In this document: one piece after another, positions 38,017-50,143 of the stretch | Layout of the letters: each line of letters starts with the position of its first letter | Numbering within the stretch: position 1 is the stretch's first letter | Assembly: GCA_034509425.1 (NCBI GenBank) | Contig: JAVTVJ010000001.1 | Location: 8,646,001-8,710,000 of the forward strand | Length of the DNA stretch: 64,000 nt | Direction: 5' to 3' | Source: Eopsaltria australis | Lineage: Eukaryota; Chordata; Aves; Passeriformes; Petroicidae | The notes under the pieces: model-generated | Database searches by the model: none | What the model saw: the letters and a program-made list of their open reading frames with translations, nothing else | What the model was told of the DNA's origin: nothing | Translations under genes and position numbers: made by a program

Positions 38017-38087
38017 GACTCATTAATGAGTCAACGCGCAACTGTTGCCAAATATAACATATAATTAATTACCGTTAAAATGCAAAT
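38017..38087. promoter_or_regulatory. Candidate enhancer motif cluster
   Basis: GACTCATTAATGAGTC (38017-38032) is a perfect 16-base palindrome. It contains a back-to-back homeodomain core (ATTAAT) and a consensus AP-1 site TGAGTCA (38027-38033). About 50 bases on are ATTAATTA-type homeodomain cores and a perfect POU octamer ATGCAAAT (38080-38087). Such clustering is typical of developmental enhancers but can arise by chance in AT-rich DNA. Confidence 0.3.
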
Positions 38088-38550
38088 GGTAGTGGGTAAA
38101 ATGACTTGATTTAAGGTGAGACAAGTGATAGCTGACAGGATACTCTAGAAGCTGAAAGCTTTGTATTTCTGTCAAGAGAAGAGCAGATGCATTCATCTTC
38201 CAGACAAAAACCTTAGGTACTTGAAGTAAAGCACAGCATTGTTAATACCTGCTTCATATTCCAGACAGGATCACTCTAAATGCAATTATCTGAAAATTGT
38301 AACAAATATATTACTGACAGCGGATTAACTGCTTATTAACTGTATCTGTATAATCACAGGATGTAGAAAATGAAGCAGAAATCAAGGGATGACCAATAAA
38401 ATAATGCACCAGATTTATTAAAATATTGTTTGGAAGTCAGAAATAAGGAGGAATATTTACAACTAAAAACGAAAATTTAGAACCACCATGGTTATGATAA
38501 ACCAATTTTATTTTTAAATGCCCTTTTAAGCCCTCCCCTAAAGCCCCAAC

Positions 38551-38573
38551 TTCTTTTTCTTTTTTTTTTTTTT
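38551..38573. repeat. Poly-T tract
   Basis: TTCTTTTTC is followed by an unbroken T run. It could be the tail of a minus-strand retroposon, but no body was recognised to its right. Confidence 0.8.
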
Positions 38574-40284
38574 CATGCTCATGATATTAAGAGTACATGT
38601 GGATGTAATACTGATTTTCCCTCATTTTGTATTATTCTGCTTCAGTTTGGACATGATTACAACAAAAATGCATGCTATTAGTCATTGTCTCATATTTTCT
38701 TGTAATAATAGCTTGAAATGTTTTAAGAGTAATAATATTTTCAAAGTACAAAGGATAAAGCTGTTTATGTAGGGTCTAATGTGATCCCAGTTTATGAAAT
38801 CAACATAATTTTTTGTGTTGGTCTGGTGCATTGAATTTGACCATCACTATAATTTTCTCTCCTTTCAGTGTTTGCTGATGAGGAAAAAAGCAACAAATAT
38901 TATTTACTGATTCAGAAAAGAGACAATAACTGGGCAGGTATTCTTTATAGAAAGGTCCTAAATGTAAATAATGACAATTACCCCTACCCACTCACTCCTC
39001 CTTAGTTAATGTTCTTATGGATTATTTAGAGAGTGAAATCACAGGCAATTTCAGGGAGATCTAAAGGACTAATAAATGGATTATTTCACCTAGTAATCAA
39101 AAACCCATTCCAAGTTAACAAGTCAAAAGATGTTATTATGAAACTGTAAACTTAATCAACCGAAAGAATAAACAAGGACAGTTTGTTGTGTTCTGTCACC
39201 AATTCTGAAAAAATGGCTCGTAATCAATGGGGAGGTAGAGACATTATTCAGAAATGCATAGTCTATACCAGAGACTGATAGCTTTCTTCATGTTTAAAAA
39301 AAGAGATGACATATCCTTATACAAAACTGCTACTTATCTCTCAAAAAATGAAAATAACCCTATTTTATATCACTTTGGTGTGTATTAGAGCAAAAACCTT
39401 ATTTCGAGTTGTTTCTTAAAAAGAGATACTGTGGTGAATATTATGAGAGACATTTTCAGAAGAAACAGTCCCATTTCCTTTCAGATTAGCTTTTGAAAAT
39501 CTCTCATGGGTATATAGACACTTCTGAAAGCATATGTCCATTTTATGACACATGCTGTATATATAAATTATTGAGGACATTTTCACTGACAGGTGACAAG
39601 AAACAGTTGTCCCTTTACTCCCTTGCAGGTTTAATTTAACTCATCACACATACACACACATGCAAGGCGTGAGCAGGTTTCTCACACAGAGACAATCATG
39701 TGCTCTTTTACTTGCAATAATTCCAATCATAATTAACTACTACATACCTTTACAGTATTATCAACTTTTGCTCAGTATCACTGACTATCCTGAAGAGTTT
39801 GGTTTTCTTGTATGTTTTTTTTTCCTCTGAGCCCCTGGTACTCCATAGAGTCCCCCTCTGTTCCTGGCATAGTGTCTGTGTAAAGGCAAGCTCCTCTAGC
39901 TACTTCATGGCTCTGGTCAGATTTTTTTTACCTCTGTGACCAAAGAAATCAGTTTCCAAATGAGGTGTAATCCTTAATGGGAATTGTGGACATCGGTAAG
40001 GAATTACAGTTAGGTAATAGAATTTTCTGTACCAAGAAATATTTAAGAGAATAACATAAGTCATATCATATCAGACCAAAGAAGCAGTTATCCCAATTTT
40101 GTGTACCTGACATAGCCAATAACAGACAACAAGCAATCACTTCAAAGGCACTCCTTAAAATATACATCAAATCTATAGCAGTTAGGGACACTATGTAGAG
40201 AGGTACTACTCTTGCTGTGTAGCTGTCACTGTTTTTTTCTTTCCTTTATGAATGTGACACTCAGTTACTTACAGTCAGAGTATG

Positions 40285-40625
40285 TCTAATTTCCTGTGGT
40301 AGAGAATTCCATGGATAGCTTAACCTGAAGATGTATCTCCTTTTTTTCTGGTTAGAACTTTTAGACATATTTGTCTGATCTGATGCTCCCTACATCTTGT
40401 ATTAGAGGAGACAGCAAACAATCTTTCCCTATTTACCTTCTCCCTGACACTCCTGACATTCTGCCATATCCTCCTTAGATCATTTCTCTTCCAGGTCAGA
40501 CTGCTGTATTTAAACATCCTTCTTACAGAAGCCATGTCACACCTTTGATCATCCTTGTTACCCTTAGTGTAACTTTCCTTGTTGCAATGTCTCTTTTCTT
40601 ACAGGAAGGAACCAGAATTGTTTGA
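40285..40625 (-). mobile_element. Ancient CR1 LINE 3' fragment
   Basis: The order of landmarks matches the reverse complement of old sauropsid CR1 elements. A GTGGTAGAGAATTCCATGG-like start is followed by AGAGGAGACAGCAAACAATC, a CTTCTCCCTGACACTCCTGA-like segment, TCTCTTCCAGGTCAGACTGC, CTTACAGAAGCCATGTCACA, TTGATCATCCTTGTTACCC and GGAACCAGAATTG. Divergence is high, so it inserted long before the other copies here. The 71-codon minus-strand frame at 40320-40535 is a fortuitous reading of it. Confidence 0.75.
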
Positions 40626-40850
40626 AAATATCTAAGATTTGTTCTCATTTTTATCCTGGGAGGTCAGGAGATTTGAACACTACTATCCATTAGATGGGAT
40701 TATATTTCTATCCCCTGGTATACCAAGCCTGTCATCCTGGTGTGAGATACAGTAAGGCATGTTCTCAAGTAAGAGCTCTCCCAGCAGGGAGATCAGTTAG
40801 AGAGCAGAACTTTCCAGGTTGCTCTCTAAAATCCCTCAAGTGTTTTGGTG

Positions 40851-40936
40851 TAGATATCTATATAGATATAGATACAGATAGATATATCGATATACAGATC
40901 TACAGATCTATAGATATATAGATATATAGATATATC
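40851..40936. repeat. (GATA)n/(TATAGA)n microsatellite
   Basis: Imperfect alternation of TAGATA, GATATA and CAGATC units over about 86 bases. It creates a coding-like Ile/Asp/Tyr repeat in one frame, which is an artefact. Confidence 0.93.
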
Positions 40937-41863
40937 TGCATTACTGCCTTGATTTCTTCAACAGGTTTTAATCACCTGAGTTCTTGGAGCTTACTTTGTC
41001 AGGAGTTCATGGTTAGAAGTTCATGACCAGTGGCTGAAGATTCCCATTACCTTAACCAAAGGCAGTTCCCTCAAGTTGGTGGTTTCACTCCTGAAGAGCT
41101 ATTCAATAAAGTTAAAAAAAGGAGGTGTAGAAATTTCATCTCTTCACTTAGGTGGCATGTTAGTTTAGCCTTTCCCTTAGTAAATATGCACAGAAGTACA
41201 AAAAACACAATTTCATATGAGCATAAAATATGACCTGTGTAATCTGCACTAGCAACCTTGAGAGGCTCCTCACAAAACTCATTCAAAATTCACTTTTTGT
41301 ATAAAATCATGATCTTTCCACAAAACTAATCCACGAAGGACTCAATTCATGTAAGAGGTACATGATGCACACACAGGCTTCCAGGTACAAAAATGCTGTC
41401 CTTCAGAACACGAACTGTTTTCCAGAAAGGGCCGGAAAAGTTGAGCCATCTAGCAAGATGGCCTAGATTTCCATCACTTCTCTCAAATAAACTTAACTGC
41501 AGAATGAGGCAGAGACACTGACAGGACACTCTCTCACACCTTCCCCAGAGCTGGGACTATAACTGGCTCATTTGCACAATGCCAGTTCTTGTGTACCGGT
41601 GACTCCACGAGCTTGTCCTGGGATAGCTACAATCCTCCACAAACAAGCTGTGCAGTCACAATGCAAGAACATACACCCACACACAATCTGTACCCTCCTG
41701 AGTGGGTAAATAAATAGCAAACAACAAATGAATAATATAGTGCAAAATTCAGTGCATAACATCTACATATTAATGTTCAAGAGAAAATGATAAAATCATA
41801 AATAAAGGAAGAGAAAGCAGTGCCTTCTATGACATATTACATCTCTTTTCTGCATAACTGTTA

Positions 41864-41877
41864 ACGCCCTCTGGAAA
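41864..41877 (-). promoter_or_regulatory. CTCF-like core motif
   Basis: On the minus strand TTTCCAGAGGGCGT carries the informative core CCAGAGGGCG of CTCF sites. The leading CCA of the consensus is replaced by TTT. It is the only CpG-containing match of this type I noticed nearby. Confidence 0.25.
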
Positions 41878-43803
41878 TCAAATTTGTGTCTGGAGGAAGT
41901 AAAATATCAATTTTATCACAGACAAAACCACTGCAGAAGAATCTTCCTTTGAGAACTGGTTTTAAGATTAGTATCATTCTGTAACTGAGTGATTTTAATT
42001 TTTTAGATCAAGACAGCTTCTCCTGATTTCACAGCAGTTTTGCTATTACTTCTTTTTCTCAAGGAAGGAGCCAGCAACAGTAACATTCAGAAAAGCTGTA
42101 GAAAGTGTTTACATGGAACTCCTGGCATGACTGTAGTACTGAGGCAGTTGTGTACAGCAGAACAAGGCAAGACTAAGCAGAGATTCCCTTTCAGCCACAA
42201 AAATCTGGTTATTTTATGTTTTCTTACCTTGGAGATATTTTTTCCTAAAAAAATTTTTAGTAATAGCAACACTAATACTACTAATAATCATGCATTAAAA
42301 GAATATCATGCAGTATTTCATTACTTTAATGGTAAACAAATACATTCATTTTCAAATATATTTGCATTCTCTATATCATGCATTTGGAGTAATCTTAAAT
42401 ACCCTAAAGGGAGTTTGTGAGGAAACTTAAATTCAATGTTAATTCTACTCTTCTCATGCAATTTATGTTGTTTGTCTAGGTTTCTCACTTTTCTCGTTGA
42501 CAATTAGTGTAATGCCCCAGAGATTTTCCTGCTAAGTGCATATGAAAGCTGGCAAGGACAAAAGGACTTAAAAAAGATTAGCCTAATATATGCTACTTAA
42601 TATATCTAAAAAAACCCACTATCCATGTAATATAAGTTATTTTATGACACCTGCTTTCTCTTACAATAAACTTAAAATTATAACAACGCAGAAGATGTTT
42701 CAGAAGAAATGAGAAGTGTGGGTCAGGAGAAGAGGAACGGATTAATATCATACTTAGAATCTTTGCATCTAAATGAAAAATGTATATTTTAAATTTTTTC
42801 TCTCACTCTTGCAAATATAAATTAAACTACTAATTTTTCCTAGTGATGGAATTTTTATTGTTAGAGCTTTAAACATATTTAACCACCAAGATAATATCTG
42901 ACCCTCTAAATGCAGAGCTACATGGTCCCAGTAAAACGGACTCTTTACAGTGAAAAAATGCTAAGAGACAAACTTTAGTTAGAAGTTCTCATTATGGTCT
43001 TGTTTATTGCTACTTTATGGGTGTATTTCTAGAATTTTATCACTAGTTGCACCTTAATGTGAGTGTAAATACATATTTATGAAACTAGCAAACAGTATGA
43101 AAAATACTTATTTGCAGGAACAACATTCTGTCATTTATACTTTTGTTCCTTTTGTGAGCAATTTTGTAAATGTGATGTTCTGAATTTCAAATTCCAAATT
43201 TATTGTACATTAAAACAAAATTTCTCCAAGGGTGGTTGTATTTGTACAACATTTCCTTATACTCTCAGCACATTTTCTTTACTCCTGCCCATCTTTTCAG
43301 ATCTGAACTCATCTCCCAGTAGACTCCATTGCTATTTCTCTCTGATCTTAATTTTGATTTGGAGAGGTGGCATGTAGCATATGTTTCCCAGCTGGATATT
43401 CTGTGGGGGAATTTTTATCTGTTCATTGCTTTCAGTTCCAAGGGACATTAAGGTCCCATGAAGGAAAAGATCATCATGAGAAGCTATCTGGCTTTCCTCT
43501 TCTCATTTTTCAGCAGCAGAATCAGAATGTTACTTACTTAAAAAGCTTTAACTAGTGTCAAGCCAAAACTAATTTTTTCTCTTTCTGGATCTGATCCAGA
43601 GAAAAAGGCATAGATTCAAATAAACATGATTTTCAGAATATAGGACAAAGAGATGCTTCAGCTGAAATACACATTTCCTGCTATAGGGGGAAAAATGCTT
43701 TTCTGATAAAAATAAACATGGTTTTGAAAGACACATGGAAAGAAAATTTTTGCATTGTATCACATCACAGATGAAAATAATTGATTGGCAATTTTTTGCT
43801 TTT

Positions 43804-43820
43804 CATATGTAATACATATG
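43804..43820. repeat. Short palindrome with two CATATG E-boxes
   Basis: CATATGTA and TACATATG are reverse complements around a single A. Chance is a fair explanation in AT-rich DNA. Confidence 0.6.
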
Positions 43821-46800
43821 GAATAATAATGAAGGGTAAGCGTGTAAACCTCAGTAGAAGTTTTCTTCTCTTCATTCATTTTGTTTGTAAGATGTTGTAG
43901 ATAAAAAATTTCATTAATTTTTTATATTACAGTTATTTTCATAAAATAATTTAAAAACTTAATAATAAATGGGAATTGCCTCTTGCAAAATTAGCAGGGC
44001 TAGAAGATGCAATATTACTTCAACAAAAAATATTCATTTGTAGATAAATTGTTAACTCTTCCTTCCAAAGCTTCAAGATTGGTTAGATTATATATTCTGA
44101 GCTAGTACCACTGCTACAAGTATGTTTCGTTTTTTTTAATGTTTAGAGAAAGGTGACAGCTGAAAAAAAACCAAACAAAAGCCTTTGAACCAACCACACT
44201 GAGATTCTTAAGGAAAATTTTCTTTTGTTTCCCCAGTTATCTTATTTCCAGCTCTCATCCTGCCTTGGAATAACACTTGATAACATTTGGAAGTCCTGAG
44301 TATGTAGGGAAATTGAAGTCAGGGGATGTGCACTCTTTATCATCAAGTTCTCCCCATGCCACCTGGGAGATTGGCTTTGGTGTGCCGTGAAGAGCAGGGT
44401 CCACATCAGTTGAGTGAGTCTTTTGGAAAGAATGTACTGCTTCATAAGAGATCCCAGAAGGTCAGCATCTTTCTTGTTAGACTCCAGGGAGACCACCTTC
44501 AGGAAGCCTGCACCTGGAAAACATTGGCTGGAAGATGGGAGATGGTCAATTAGAGTTGGTTTTTACCTTGTTGCAACTCAACAGTGGGAAAAGCAGAAAA
44601 GTGCAAGGAAATTATAGGTCAAGTCCAGCCAGAGGTTTCAGATGTTAACATTTCACAAGATTCTCAAATATTTAGTTTAAATTATTTAATAAGATATTCA
44701 GTAAAATGCCTAAAGCTGTAAGTTTCTCATTCAAAATGAAAATTTCTGAGACTAAGCCATAATTAATAAGCACTACCTGATTTCTATATATAAGAATAGC
44801 AGCAGTTTCTCAAAGCCCTGTGTTACTCAAGGAGAGATGAAAAACTCAGTCCTGCTGTAGGGATTAGCACTTTATGGTTATGCAGAAGCTAAAATAATCT
44901 TAAATCAAATATATTCTGAGGGGACTGATACTGCATTAGACATGTAACTATATTATAATAAGACAACAAAATGTGTTTTAAGAGGTTCATGGGTTTAAGA
45001 GAGGCTTTCTCTATAAAAGATTTTATCTTGAATCCAAACCATCAGCTACAGCACAGCAGCTTTGTATTTACTGGATGGAAGGAGATGTCTGATGCATTTT
45101 TAGCAATTCTGAGTGTCTGGATAGATTTGGATAAAACCAGCTGGTTATTCATAGGACTCGCATTTTAAAGCTGACTCAAAAATGTCAGTCTATTAGAGAC
45201 GTTAGCATTCCTTCAATTTTTAATAATTTCTCTCCTACATTTTAGATTAAAAATGGAAATACTTAATTTTATTCAATCAGTCCTTTAAAGTCACTGTATA
45301 ATCTATGGGATAGATATTTGAGAAAAGCTTTTCTAGTCCTTCAAGGAAGTCCATTCCTTCCTTCTGAGCTCTTACCAAGCTATTGGTTCAAAGTCAGCCC
45401 TTTGGAAAATAGAAAAGGTACCTAAACAGGGTCTCAAAGGCATTATGAAGGCTGATGATTTAAAGACCTTATTCCTTATTTTCTGTTAATGAAATAGAAA
45501 TACCACATTGCAAGAATCTGTAGCTCCCTAATGCTACAGTATTGGAAGTCGCATGGGCCTTTTGGGAAAATATGAAGAAAGAAATGTATTTCACACTAAG
45601 TATCTCATATGGGTGGTCTGAATGACGGGTGACTCTCAAGTAATATTCATCTATCATTCAGAGATGTTAAACTACTGAATGATGTCTTCTAAAATGCACT
45701 TATATTAATCAAAGTTCAAGAGTGGGTATATTCCCTCTCAGCTAGCTGTGACTTTTTTTTGAGTAGTTTCATTCAGAGGGATTAAAATTCAAGGGGATAA
45801 TTAACCCACTTAGAGCTGTGAAGACCAGCTCAGTTAATTTTACTTGTAATTTAAAATTAAAAAAAACCTGTCCTAGGATTGAAATGAATTTTCTGGTAAA
45901 ATTTTTTTGGCTCTTTTATCATAAACTCTTGGCTAAAAGGACTGCAGAAGAAAAGAAGAAAACGGGAAGGACTCATCATGAACTCTCTCAGGTGAACACC
46001 TGCACATACATGTGGACATCTATAACTGTCCCCTAAAGGCAGGAAAATAATGATCTGTTACAGAAAGGTTCCAAAATGAAGGCGTTTTAATGAAACGTCC
46101 CCATGCAAATATAGATCCACTAATAAGAACTAAATTTTATTTCTCAAATGTCAAAAAGGTGGAAGATTTTTAACATTGTTATGTGGTCTGCTGGCCAATT
46201 ATCTTCCATTATTGAACACTACTTCTTCTTTCTTTAGTGCACCATCTGTTCATAACACTTTCAATAATTGGCTCCCATGTATAGTATTAGTGTATAACAG
46301 AAAGTAAAGTTTGCTGATAATTCCCAAGGACATTGTTTGAAACAGTAACCTGATATACATATAAGAGAGTGTCAACATTTAGCAGTTGGGAATAAGGTAG
46401 TGTACTTGGCTGGATACTCTGTGCAGAACCTGATTTTCTCTAATATGACACCTAAACTAGACCATGTGTGCTGGAAAAGAGCCAAAATCTAGGTCAAGTT
46501 GTAAGATGTTGACATTTGTCAGAAATTATGTGATTCAGTGTTATGAACCTAGTAAAAAACAGAGCAAAATATAAATATTAGATAAAATAATCTGGTTATT
46601 CTTTGACAACTGAACAAAAGACAACTTTTAATTGATGGAAAAGACTCGATAATTTAAACCATATCTAGAGAAAAATCACTACTATTTGCAAACAACAACA
46701 AAAATGCAAACAATTGTCATTTTTCCTAGGTAGAAGTATTTTTTTTTTTTAGTTTATTGCACTAACACAGAATTTGGGGTTTAGCTTAATTAGTTCTTTT

Positions 46801-47822
46801 ACTTTCTAGAGGCTAAAGGTTTTATCTAGTTCAATGGTATTTAACAGGAAAAGAAAAAAATAAAGCCTTCATGTGGTTTCTCTATTAGTATCTGAATATT
46901 GAATATCTCATCTTGCTTGACTTCCATCTTATAAATTAAACAAAAATAGCACAATGCTTATTCAGAGTGTGCTGTTGCTGAGTTCATTGTCATTAAAAAA
47001 TAGGTGGCCTAGTTTTTGACTAAGAGACAACAAAAATGACATTTTAAACACACATGCAACTGCTGCTTCTTAAACAGATGACATTATCCTGCAGAAAGCT
47101 AAATAAATCTATATCCTGCTAAAGCAACATGGGATGCCCTCAAGTAGATCTAATCGTCCATTCTATAATGTAGCGGTTTAAGTTTTCTAGAAAGATAAAA
47201 CTCTATAATTACTTCAAATTAAAAAAATGAGTAACAAGGGGTGGGGACTGGAAGTGGTATTCAATACCAAATAAACATTCTATTAAAGTGGTCTGTATTT
47301 CAAGAGAAGAAGAATCTGGGTGGTTTTTTCTGGGCTTATTCAAGACTGTTGGAAGAATCCTTAGAAGATCTGAGTCAGATCCAAGCTCACCTACTTCTCT
47401 GCATTCACAGTGCCCTTTCTGACCCTACTCTTTAAGAGTCAAGATGTATAATACATCACACATATAAAAGAAATAAAGCATCCACACCCAAGAGAGGATG
47501 AATGAAGTAGTTGCATGTTCCAGCTAAAAGTCATTGCTTGACACCTACCTGAAAACAGTCAGATAACACAGTAGAAAAAATATGAACTAGTATAGAGGTG
47601 TCTATCTTAAAAAAAACAGTTAAAGGATACATGGAGATTTCATCTTATAACATCAGAAAAATCAGTTTTGGAAATTGTTCAAGCCTCAAAATTAGCACAA
47701 AACTACAGTTTAGGCTGGAAAAGTTCTCTAAGATCATGAAGTCCAATCCCTAACCCAGTAGTACTAAGTTCACCACTGAACCATGTCAACAAGTGCCACA
47801 TCTACATGTCTTTGAAATACCT

Positions 47823-47850
47823 TCAGGGATGGTGGTCCAGCCATCCCTGA
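47823..47850. repeat. Perfect inverted repeat at CR1 deletion junction
   Basis: TCAGGGATGG (47823-47832) and CCATCCCTGA (47841-47850) are exact reverse complements around an 8-base loop. The left arm is ordinary CR1 3' sequence. The right arm does not fit the CR1 consensus at that point. Confidence 0.9.
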
Positions 47851-47851
47851 A

Positions 47852-47878
47852 TCATGAAGCAGCTCTCATGAAGCAGCT
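47852..47878. repeat. 14-bp tandem duplication at CR1 deletion junction
   Basis: TCATGAAGCAGCT occurs at 47852-47864 and again at 47866-47878, immediately right of the inverted repeat and running into the resumed CR1 coding sequence. Confidence 0.9.
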
Positions 47879-48160
47879 TTCCAGCCACTCTGCCCCAGCC
47901 TGGGGCACTGCCTGGGCTGTTGTGACTCAAATGCAGGACCCAGCACTTGGCCTTGTTAAACCTCACACCATTGGCCTCAGCCCATTGATCCAGCCTGTCC
48001 AGACCCCTCTGCAGAGCCTCCCTGCCCTCCAGCAGATCAACACTCCCACACAACTTGGTGTCACCTACAAACTGAAGGTGCACTTGATCCCCTCATCTGG
48101 GTCATTGACAAAGATGTTAAACAAAACTGGCTCCAATAGTGAACCTTGGGGAGCACCACA
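47876..48160 (-). pseudogene. CR1 reverse-transcriptase remnant
   Basis: On the minus strand the translation keeps a GAPQGS motif (about 48139-48157), then VLFNIFVND and DEGIKCTFS. After that, about four bases are missing relative to the remembered consensus (near 48071), shifting the frame. In the next frame FVGDTKL replaces the family's FADDTKL, so the first catalytic aspartate of the polymerase DD pair is glycine. [20 protein letters not shown] and [11 protein letters not shown] follow, as in avian CR1 ORF2. The copy lacks the N-terminal endonuclease and most of the polymerase and is certainly inactive. Consensus comparisons are from memory. Confidence 0.9.
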
Positions 48161-48238
48161 TTTTACCAGTCACCAGCTGTGTGTAACTCCATGCACCATC
48201 ATGAATGGTTAGGGCTCAACAATCCAGACAGTCTTTAA

Positions 48239-50143
48239 ATGAACCATACATGTGTCCAAAATTAATATTACTTAACATGCCCTTCCAATGCCCTTCCAAG
48301 CTAAGACTGATTATCTTGCTGAGCTTTCAGGTCATGTAGAATGTTTAAATGACAAAGAAAATATACATAAATAGAAAGAGAACTCAGAAATCAATTATTA
48401 GATAAAGTGCTGAGTGATGGAATGAACTTATAATATAGCTGATGCAGTTAGTTTAAGATACAATAAGCTCCAGTTAAATCTTTTCTGTGGTTCAGACATG
48501 TATTCTCTCTCTCAGATTGGTTGTCCCATGTCTGATAATGCCAAGCTTTCTTCTGCATCTTCTGTTAGAAAATCATTAGGATTTTCCTCCTTTGTTTGGC
48601 CATGTCTGTTTTTACAAAATTCTGGAAAACCTTAGCTGTCAGGCACCTTCTTCTGCAAAATACAGTCAGAATTAGGTATCTTTAAATATTTAGATGTGAT
48701 CATCATCCTGTGTTATTTCTGGAGGAAATGAGACTGAAAAATATGAAATTTTCTCATGGGGATACTTAGGCAGCACTTCAGCTGAAAAATTCCAGAGAAT
48801 AGTCCTCCTTGGTGCTTTTCACTTACAGACAGGGTTTTACTCATGGACTTTAAAACAACTTGAATTAGTACAAGGGAGGGGGTTACAAGTGTGTACATAG
48901 AAATATATATATCTATATGGATATGGATACAGATAAATACTCGCACATAGGCTTATGTTTGAGAAGGAATACATGTGAAAATCACAGTAGTTCAACAAAC
49001 AGAATATTCATCTGTCAGCTGGAAGGGCATAGAGCTATTTTACAAATACTGGTACAGATGTATTTATATACCATTTTGGACAAAAAAAAAAACCCAAAAC
49101 AAATCAAAACAAAACACATTAAAAAGAATATTGGATCTGGTAGTAGAAACAATTGATTTAAGTATGGCAGAATTATGCCTTTGAGTTTGATACTGTTTTT
49201 TCTGATAAATATGCAAGCACAAAATCATAAGAATCTGTAACAGGAGAGTTTTTGCTCTGTATGAGACCTGTGGAACAGCAACAGCAATTAGGAATTCCAC
49301 TGACTCCATGAAGTACTGCGGATATTTAACCTATGTATATTCTACCCTTTTGAAATGCAATCCTCATTGTTAGTATAAAACTTTCTGCTTTAGAGCAATC
49401 AGTTTTTAGAACTGTTATTCAACCCCCCACCGGAATCATGCAACTAAAATTGCAAAAGTATACAAGACTATGACCAACGTAATACAGCAGCAAGACTAGA
49501 AGATAATCCTGTACAATGATTGGGCAGTGAGACTAAACAAATGGAAGTACTGTTGCATATTGTAAGTAATTAGATCATAGAAATCTTTGCCTCAGGAGAT
49601 TGTAAGTGCTGGGTTTTAAAAGGCATTGAGAAATCAGAAGGTCCTTAGGGGAAGAAAGAAAAGTTAGTGAAAAGACAACTAAATACGAAGGATCACATTC
49701 CTAGTGGGGAAACCCCAGCTTGGAAGAAGCTGGGTGCCGTCACAAGAAGTGCCACCATATATTGAGCTGAATGCGTACATTTCCCTTAATCAAGAGATCT
49801 GCTGGACTTACAGTTCTGGTTTTGGTTGAACCTTTCTTCAGCACAACAGAATAGTTCAGGACAACTATTATTCTCTTCTTAAATCTGTTCTTTTTTGTAC
49901 ATACTGACTGTTGACAAGTTGGGTAAAAATAGTCTATACATATCATAATTCTTTCTTTCATTTACTAAATAACCAATTATAAGATAATGTTTGACTTTTT
50001 TCAAAAGAAGAAACAGGGGGTGTTCCCTGAATTTATTTTTATTAGGACTCTTCCAACCATTTCTCTTTGAAAAATTGAAGGAAATATCTCCTGAAAATGT
50101 TGAGGATTTTTTTGGTCATTGCAGCTAATATTTTTCTACATTT
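48239..50143. other. AT-rich non-coding DNA
   Basis: No gene seen. Contains a short ATAT/GGATAT tract at about 48900-48935 and an A-rich AAAAC-type tract at 49081-49125. The overlapping frames at 48917-49309 run across that A-rich tract and are not credible proteins. Confidence 0.55.

Larger units (their letters stand above)
35721..40284. other. AT-rich non-coding DNA, one candidate conserved element
   Basis: No gene recognised. The stretch contains a 22-bp-period duplication at 36521-36559, a poly-T tract at 38551-38573 and the palindromic element at 38017-38033. Open frames reach 78 codons and have no recognisable domain. Confidence 0.55.
40937..47708. other. AT-rich non-coding DNA
   Basis: No gene or recognisable transposon in 6.8 kb. 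Minor items are a CTCF-like site at 41864-41877, a 17-base near-palindrome CATATGTA-A-TACATATG at 43804-43820 and a T run near 46739-46751. The 126-codon frame at 42040-42420 and the overlapping frames at 44242-44617 show no known domain. Confidence 0.5.
47709..48238 (-). mobile_element. CR1 LINE with internal deletion
   Basis: Read on the minus strand, the copy runs from part of the reverse-transcriptase region (about 48238 down to about 47876) straight into the last roughly 130 bases of the 3' untranslated region (about 47835 down to 47709). On the plus strand the two parts show as AGCTTTCCAGCCACTCTGCC and TTAAACCTCACACCATTGGC for the coding part, and TCTAAGATCATGAAGTCCAA and CCACATCTACATGTCTTTGA for the tail. 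The intervening reverse-transcriptase C-terminus and most of the 3' untranslated region are missing. The junction carries a fold-back and a tandem duplication (47823-47878). The 139-codon plus-strand frame at 47793-48212 is antisense to this element and not a gene. Confidence 0.95.

Noticed and set aside
40694..40921. 75-codon frame ending in an Ile/Asp/Tyr repeat
   Set aside because: The repeat is translation of the GATA/TATA microsatellite, and the first part overlaps no recognisable exon.
47793..48212. 139-codon open frame on the plus strand, the longest in the window
   Set aside because: It is antisense to a CR1 reverse-transcriptase remnant, which matches the CR1 consensus on the minus strand.
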